Positions 57,922 through 64,000 of a DNA stretch of 64,000 nucleotides are shown piece by piece. Below the pieces are notes generated by a model. The model was not told where the DNA came from, searched no databases, and saw only the letters and a list, made by a program, of their open reading frames with translations. The translations under genes were made by a program, and so were the position numbers. This stretch comes from Zoogloea sp. (GTDB lineage Bacteria; Pseudomonadota; Gammaproteobacteria; Burkholderiales; Rhodocyclaceae). Location: the NCBI RefSeq assembly GCF_017302315.1, contig NZ_JAFLDT010000002.1, positions 83,213 to 147,212 of the forward strand. The letters run 5' to 3'. The stretch's first letter is position 1, and the number at the start of each line of letters is the position of its first letter.

Positions 57922-59364
57922 TTACATCAGGAAGATCGTCGCCAGCCCGAGGAAGATGAAGAAGCCGCCCGAGTCGGTGACGGCGGTGATGATCACGCTG
58001 GAGCCGACCGCCGGATCCTGACCCAGGCGGTTGCGTATCATCGGCGCCATGACCCCCACGAAGGCCGCCACCAGCAGGTTGAGGGTCATGGCGGCGGTCA
58101 TGACCGCGCCGAGCTTGCCGCTGCCGTAGAGTATCCACGACAGCACGCCGAGCAGGCCGCCCCACACGATGCCGTTGATCAGGGCCACGCCCATCTCCTT
58201 CTTGATCAGCCGGCTCAGGGCGTCGTCCTGGACCTGACCCATGGCAATGCCGCGCACGATCATGGTGATGGTCTGATTGCCCGAGTTGCCGCCGATGCCC
58301 GCCACGATGGGCATCAGTGCCGCCAGGGCCACCAGCTTTTCAATGGAGTCCTCGAAGGCGCCGATCACCCGGCTGGCGATGAAGGCCGTGACCAGATTGA
58401 CGGCCAGCCAGGCCCAGCGGTTCTTCACCGAGTCCCACACTGGCGCAAAGATGTCTTCGCCCTCCCGCAGACCGGCCTGATTGAGCAGCTCGTTCTCGGT
58501 TTCTTCGCGGATGAAGTCCACCACCGTGGCCACCGTCACCCGGCCGACCAGTTTGCGGTGATAGTCCACCACCGGCGCCGACACCAGGTCGTAACGCTCG
58601 AAGGCCTGGGCAGCGGTCTCGGCTTCGTCTGACGGTTCAAGGGTGAGGGTGTCGGTGAGCATGATCTCGCTCACCTCGATTTCCGGGTCGTTGATGAGCA
58701 GCCGGTTGATGGGCAGCACGCCACGCAGGTGTTCGTCCCGGTCCACCACGAAGAGCTGGTCGGTATGGTCGGGCAGTTCGTCAAAGCGGCGCAGGTAACG
58801 CAGCACCACCTCCAGCGTCACATCCTCGCGGACGGTGACCATCTCGAAGTCCATCAGCGCGCCGACGGAGTCTTCGGGGTAGGACATGGCAGCACGCAGT
58901 TGCTCGCGCTCTTCCGGGTCGAGGCCCTGGTAGACCGCCTCCATCACCTCCCGGGGCAGGTCGGGGGCCAGGTCGGCGAGCTCGTCGGCGTCGAGCTGTT
59001 CGGCCGCGGCCCGCAGGGAGGCCGAATCCATGGCCTCGATGAGGGACTCCCGCACCGCGTCGGAGACTTCCAGCAGGATCTCGCCGTCCCGCTCGGCCTT
59101 GACCAGATCCCAGACGAACAGGCGTGCGTCCAGGGGCAGGGCTTCGAGGATGTGGGCGACGTCAGCCGAGTGCAGGCTTTCGAGCTTGTGGGTCAGCTCG
59201 TGGATGTGCTGCTTGTGCACCAGGCTTTCCACCAGATCATGCTTGGGCATGTCCTGGCGGTGAACGAGATCTTCCACCAGCTTGTGGCGGGCAAGCAGGT
59301 GCTGCACCTCGCGCAGGTGAATGTCGAGGTCATCGTGTTGCTGGAGATCGTCGGCTTCGGCCAT
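57922..59364 (-). CDS. mgtE: Magnesium transporter MgtE
   Basis: A 480-aa Mg2+ channel/transporter. An N-terminal helical domain (superhelical MgtE_N) is followed by two CBS domains (about 140-270) and five membrane helices. The pore region contains the GGNSGNQ motif. A His-rich N-terminal duplication (LVEDLVHRQDM then LVESLVHKQHI) precedes the MgtE_N domain; this is a lineage extension. It has its own start, 123 bp after the ubiH gene. Confidence 0.95.
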   Translation of the reverse strand: MAEADDLQQHDDLDIHLREVQHLLARHKLVEDLVHRQDMPKHDLVESLVHKQHIHELTHKLESLHSADVAHILEALPLDARLFVWDLVKAERDGEILLEVSDAVRESLIEAMDSASLRAAAEQLDADELADLAPDLPREVMEAVYQGLDPEEREQLRAAMSYPEDSVGALMDFEMVTVREDVTLEVVLRYLRRFDELPDHTDQLFVVDRDEHLRGVLPINRLLINDPEIEVSEIMLTDTLTLEPSDEAETAAQAFERYDLVSAPVVDYHRKLVGRVTVATVVDFIREETENELLNQAGLREGEDIFAPVWDSVKNRWAWLAVNLVTAFIASRVIGAFEDSIEKLVALAALMPIVAGIGGNSGNQTITMIVRGIAMGQVQDDALSRLIKKEMGVALINGIVWGGLLGVLSWILYGSGKLGAVMTAAMTLNLLVAAFVGVMAPMIRNRLGQDPAVGSSVIITAVTDSGGFFIFLGLATIFLM

Positions 59365-59487
59365 GGTGCAGGTCCCGTGGGCGGCGGGGCGCCGGGCGGC
59401 GCGCAGGCTGCGGATTCTACGGCGTTTGCTGCGCCGCCGCGACGGGCATTTTCATCGTTGGACCGAGCGCCGCGCAGCGGGGGGTGT

Positions 59488-60630
59488 TCAGGGCCAGGCG
59501 CGGGCGCCGAACATCATGCGCTTGGCCACGAAATGGCGGGCCGGGGGGAGCAGGTCAAGGGCGAACAGGCCGGCACCCCGGGCATGCCGGAGGGGCGCTG
59601 CCGCGGTGCTGAAGAGTCGAACCAGGCCATCGGTGAAGCGGATCGTGCCCTGGCGGTCGAGGCGGCGTTCGCGGGCGTAGGCCTCCAGGTTGGCGGCGGC
59701 GCCAGGGTCGCCACCGGCCCGCAGCAGGATCCGGGCGCAGGTCCAGACGTCGCGGAGGGCCAGGTTGTAGCCCTGGCCGGCGACGGGGTGGAGGGTCTGG
59801 GCCGCATTGCCCAGCCACACGGTGCGCTGGCCGACGGGGTCGGGCCGGTAACGCAGCAGCAGCGGGTAGCGGGCACGTGGCCCGACCTTGGCAAAGCGCA
59901 GGCGGGTGCCGAAGTGGGCCTGCAGGCGGGCCAGGTAGGCCGCGTCGTCAAGGGCCATCAGGGCATCGGCTTCGGCCGGATCGGCGGTATGCACGATGGC
60001 GCAGTCGCTTCCGCAGGGCAGCACGGCCAGGGGGCCCTGGGGCGTGAAGCGCTCCCAGGCGCGGTTGCCATGGTGTTCCGCCGGGCTTACGACGGAGATC
60101 ACGGCGTGCTGGCCGTAGTCCCGTTCCACCAGGCTGCTGTCGTCTACACCCTGGATGCTGCCCTCCGCGCAGGCCGCGAGCCGGGCAGCAAGGGGCGGGG
60201 CGTCGGCAAGGCTGAGGATCACGTCGTCGGCGCCGGCGGCCAGGCTGGTGACGGTGGCCTGGTCCAGGATCGGGATGCCGGCAGCAGCGAGGGCGTCATC
60301 CAGCGCGGCGGCCAGGTCGCCGGCGCCGGCCACGTAGCCTAGGGCAGGCTGACCGTATTCGCTGGCCTGCAACACCGTTCGACCGAGGCCGCCCTGATGG
60401 GAGACATGGATGGTCTCGATGGGCGTCGCCGGCAGGCGTGTCCAGATGCCGAGGCGCTCCAGGGTCAGGCGGGTGCCGTGGGACAGGGCCAGGATGCGCG
60501 GATCCTTGCGCGCGGCGCCACGGGGGCGGGCATCCACCAGCACGATGTCGAGGCCGGCATCCTTGAGGGCCAGGGCGAGGGTCATGCCCACCGGGCCGGC
60601 GCCGATGATGGCGATATCGTGGCGTTTCAT
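59488..60630 (-). CDS. ubiH: UbiH/UbiF-family FAD monooxygenase
   Basis: A 380-aa flavoprotein hydroxylase of ubiquinone synthesis. The FAD GxGxxG motif is IIGAGPVGMTLALAL, and the DG motif with the second FAD segment is WLGNAAQTLHPVAGQGYNLAL. Which ring position it hydroxylates cannot be told from sequence. It lies 23 bp after pepP, the usual pepP-ubiH neighbour pair. Confidence 0.9.
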   Translation of the reverse strand: MKRHDIAIIGAGPVGMTLALALKDAGLDIVLVDARPRGAARKDPRILALSHGTRLTLERLGIWTRLPATPIETIHVSHQGGLGRTVLQASEYGQPALGYVAGAGDLAAALDDALAAAGIPILDQATVTSLAAGADDVILSLADAPPLAARLAACAEGSIQGVDDSSLVERDYGQHAVISVVSPAEHHGNRAWERFTPQGPLAVLPCGSDCAIVHTADPAEADALMALDDAAYLARLQAHFGTRLRFAKVGPRARYPLLLRYRPDPVGQRTVWLGNAAQTLHPVAGQGYNLALRDVWTCARILLRAGGDPGAAANLEAYARERRLDRQGTIRFTDGLVRLFSTAAAPLRHARGAGLFALDLLPPARHFVAKRMMFGARAWP

Positions 60631-60653
60631 GGGGTCGGGTTCCGGGGCATGGG

Positions 60654-61973
60654 TCAGGCAGGTTCGGCCATCAGGGCCTCGATGTCGGCCACGCTCTTGG
60701 GGGTGCCGGCGGTGAGGATGTCACAGCCGCTGTCGGTGACGAGGGCGTCGTCCTCGATGCGGATGCCGATGTTCCAGAAGGCTTCAGGCACGCCGTCGGC
60801 GGGGCGGATGTAGCAGCCGGGCTCGACGGTGAGCACATTGCCGGGGACCAGCGGCCGCCATTCGCCGGCGATCTTGTACTCGCCGGCGTCGTGCACGTCC
60901 AGGCCCAGCCAGTGGCCGGTGCGATGCATGTAGAACTGGCGGTAGCTGCCGGATTCAAGCACACCATCGAGGCTGCCCTGGAGCAGGCCCAGGTCGATGA
61001 AGCCCTGGGCCAGCACCCGGGTGGCGGCGTCGTGGGGGTCGTTCCAGCTGGCCCCGGGGCGGGTGACGGCGATGGCCGCGGCCTGGGCCGCCAGCACCAG
61101 CTCGTAGGCGGCCTTCTGGGGGCCGCTGAAGCGGCCGCTGACGGGGAAGGTGCGGGTGATGTCCGAGGCGTAGCCGTCGAGTTCACAGCCGGCGTCGATG
61201 AGCAGCAGGTCACCGTCCCGCAGCAGGCCGTCATTCTCCACGTAATGCAGCACGCAGGCGTTGGCGCCACCGGCGACGATGGAGCCATAGGCCGGTGCCT
61301 GGCTGCCGTGGCGGCGGAACTCGTGGATGAGCTCGGCTTCGATCTCGTACTCCCGGGCGCCGGGGCGGGTGGCGCGCATGGCACGGCGGTGGGCGCCGCC
61401 GGAAATGTCGGCGGCGCGGCGCAGGGTGGCGATCTCGCTGGCGTCCTTGATGAGGCGCATCTCGTCGATCAGGCTGCGCACGTCGCGGATCTGCGCCGGA
61501 GCCACGCAGCCCGTGCGCGTCTGGGCACGGACCCGGTTGAGGGCCTCGGTGACCCGGTTGTCCCAGGCCGGCTCGTAACCCATGGAGTGGAAGATGGCGG
61601 GCTGGTTGGCGAGCAGTATTGCGAGCTGGGCGTCCAGTTCGGCGATGGGGTGGGCCTCGTCGAAGCCGAAGGTCTCACGGGCTGCCTCGGGGCCGAAGCG
61701 GTAGCCGTCCCAGATCTCCCGTTCCATGTCCTTGCTGCGGCAGAACAGCAGGCTGCGTGGCGTGTCGCCGGCCACCAGCACCAGCACCGCCTCGGGCTCA
61801 CGTAAGCCGGTGAGGTAGTAGAAGTAGCTGTCGAAGCGGTAGCCGTAGTGGGTGTCGCGGTTGCGTAGCTGCTCCGGCGCGGTGGGGATGATGGCGACGC
61901 CGCCGCCGGCGGCCTGCATGGTGGCCAGCAAGCGGGTGCGGCGGGCCTGGAAGGGGGCGATGTCGAGGGGCAT
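60654..61973 (-). CDS. pepP: Xaa-Pro aminopeptidase
   Basis: A 439-aa M24 metallopeptidase that removes N-terminal residues before proline. An N-terminal creatinase-like domain is followed by the catalytic pita-bread domain with metal ligands in LLIDAGCELDGYASDITRTFPV, HRTGHWLGLDVHD and TVEPGCYI. ATG 61973 opens the protein; the longer frame overlaps murU. Conserved beside ubiH. Confidence 0.95.
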   Translation of the reverse strand: MPLDIAPFQARRTRLLATMQAAGGGVAIIPTAPEQLRNRDTHYGYRFDSYFYYLTGLREPEAVLVLVAGDTPRSLLFCRSKDMEREIWDGYRFGPEAARETFGFDEAHPIAELDAQLAILLANQPAIFHSMGYEPAWDNRVTEALNRVRAQTRTGCVAPAQIRDVRSLIDEMRLIKDASEIATLRRAADISGGAHRRAMRATRPGAREYEIEAELIHEFRRHGSQAPAYGSIVAGGANACVLHYVENDGLLRDGDLLLIDAGCELDGYASDITRTFPVSGRFSGPQKAAYELVLAAQAAAIAVTRPGASWNDPHDAATRVLAQGFIDLGLLQGSLDGVLESGSYRQFYMHRTGHWLGLDVHDAGEYKIAGEWRPLVPGNVLTVEPGCYIRPADGVPEAFWNIGIRIEDDALVTDSGCDILTAGTPKSVADIEALMAEPA

Positions 61974-62031
61974 GGCGGTGTCCGGTGGCGGTATGGGGGA
62001 TGGACCGTGGAGGCGCGGGAATGTTGCGCGA

Positions 62032-63724
<1,693 letters not shown>

Positions 63725-63805
63725 GGGAGTCTGAGATGCGTTCGTGTAAAATCACGCAGTTTATCAAACCATGCGGTCGGCTCGCCGGCTGGTTCCTGCC
63801 CCGGG

Positions 63806-64000
63806 ATGAAACCTCACACCCAGTTGCGCTTCCTGTCCATCGCCCTGTTCGCCCTGTGGGGACGAGCCGGTGCGGAAGACCTTCCGCCCTTCGTGGTCTC
63901 TCCGGCCCTGCTCGGCAAGCCGGCGGCGGCGCGTCCGGTGCCCCGTGCCCCCGGCACACCCACTGCGGCGCCCGCTGCCCGCTCGGTGCCGGTGCCGGCG
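63806..64000 (+). CDS. lptD: LPS-assembly protein LptD, 5' end only
   Basis: The first 65 codons are inside the window. They give a signal peptide (MKPHTQLRFLSIALFALWGRAGA) and a Pro/Ala-rich start of the mature protein. The frame is open to the edge. Identification rests mainly on synteny: lptD is usually divergent from amgK/murU in these bacteria. LptD is the outer-membrane barrel that inserts LPS with LptE. Confidence 0.7.
   Translation, partial: MKPHTQLRFLSIALFALWGRAGAEDLPPFVVSPALLGKPAAARPVPRAPGTPTAAPAARSVPVPA

Overview
The window looks like chromosomal DNA of a GC-rich Betaproteobacterium, most likely of the Rhodocyclales (Azospira/Dechlorosoma-like). The reasons are the gene orders dusB-fis-purH-purD, rubredoxin-pilG-pilH-pilI-pilJ-chpA, amgK-murU next to lptD, argH beside algZ-algR, and hemC-hemD-hemX-hemY. 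There is no phage, insertion sequence or CRISPR array. Most of the window is housekeeping DNA with a few accessory islands. The taxonomic call rests on recognised gene orders, not on a database search.

Layout. 1-1378 (-): 5' part of an MshL-like lipoprotein secretin, cut by the window edge. 1.5-8.7 kb (+): acetate block of acs, DUF485/yjcH-actP, then an OmpR-type response regulator and a TctE-like sensor kinase. 8.77 kb: tRNA-Phe with its own promoter and terminator. 8.9-14 kb: a 48-residue ORF divergent from a GcvA-like LysR regulator, then hemA-prfA-prmC and grxD. 14-16.75 kb (-): argH followed by a Ser/Thr kinase fused to a cyclic-nucleotide-binding domain. 16.8-18.6 kb (+): algZ-algR. 18.7-25.1 kb (+): ygiQ, then a four-gene cluster of unknown product (LMW phosphotyrosine phosphatase, polysaccharide deacetylase, acyltransferase, ATP-grasp ligase). 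25.2-30 kb: a beta-carbonic-anhydrase-like gene (+), then ppk2 and ppc (-). 30.2-34.25 kb (+): hemC-hemD-hemX-hemY. 34.4-35 kb: ahpC. 35.1-45.3 kb (-): rnb-like, tonB-like, aroE, mtgA, dusB, fis, purH, purD, a CHMI-family isomerase, hemF. 45.4-55 kb (-): rubredoxin and the Pil-Chp chemosensory genes. 55.1-57.9 kb (+): thiD-thiE-hemL. 57.9-63.7 kb (-): amgK-murU-pepP-ubiH and mgtE. 63.8 kb to the end (+): the start of lptD.

How the genes fit together. Seven heme genes at four loci (hemA; hemC, D, X, Y; hemF; hemL) cover ALA synthesis by the C5 route and several later steps. The acetate genes take up acetate (ActP) and activate it (Acs). The same 11-bp-spaced tandem GTAAG motif lies upstream of acs, upstream of yjcH-actP, and in inverted orientation just before the response regulator gene, which suggests that this two-component system controls acetate use and itself. 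AlgZR, Pil-Chp and the MshL secretin point to regulated type IV pili. AmgK-MurU beside LptD groups peptidoglycan recycling with outer-membrane assembly.

The strongest leads for something undescribed are the acetate two-component regulon with its tandem operator, the PTP/deacetylase/acyltransferase/ATP-grasp cluster, the kinase-cNMP fusion, the divergent beta-CA-like protein beside ppc, and a REP-like palindrome translated in frame inside ygiQ.
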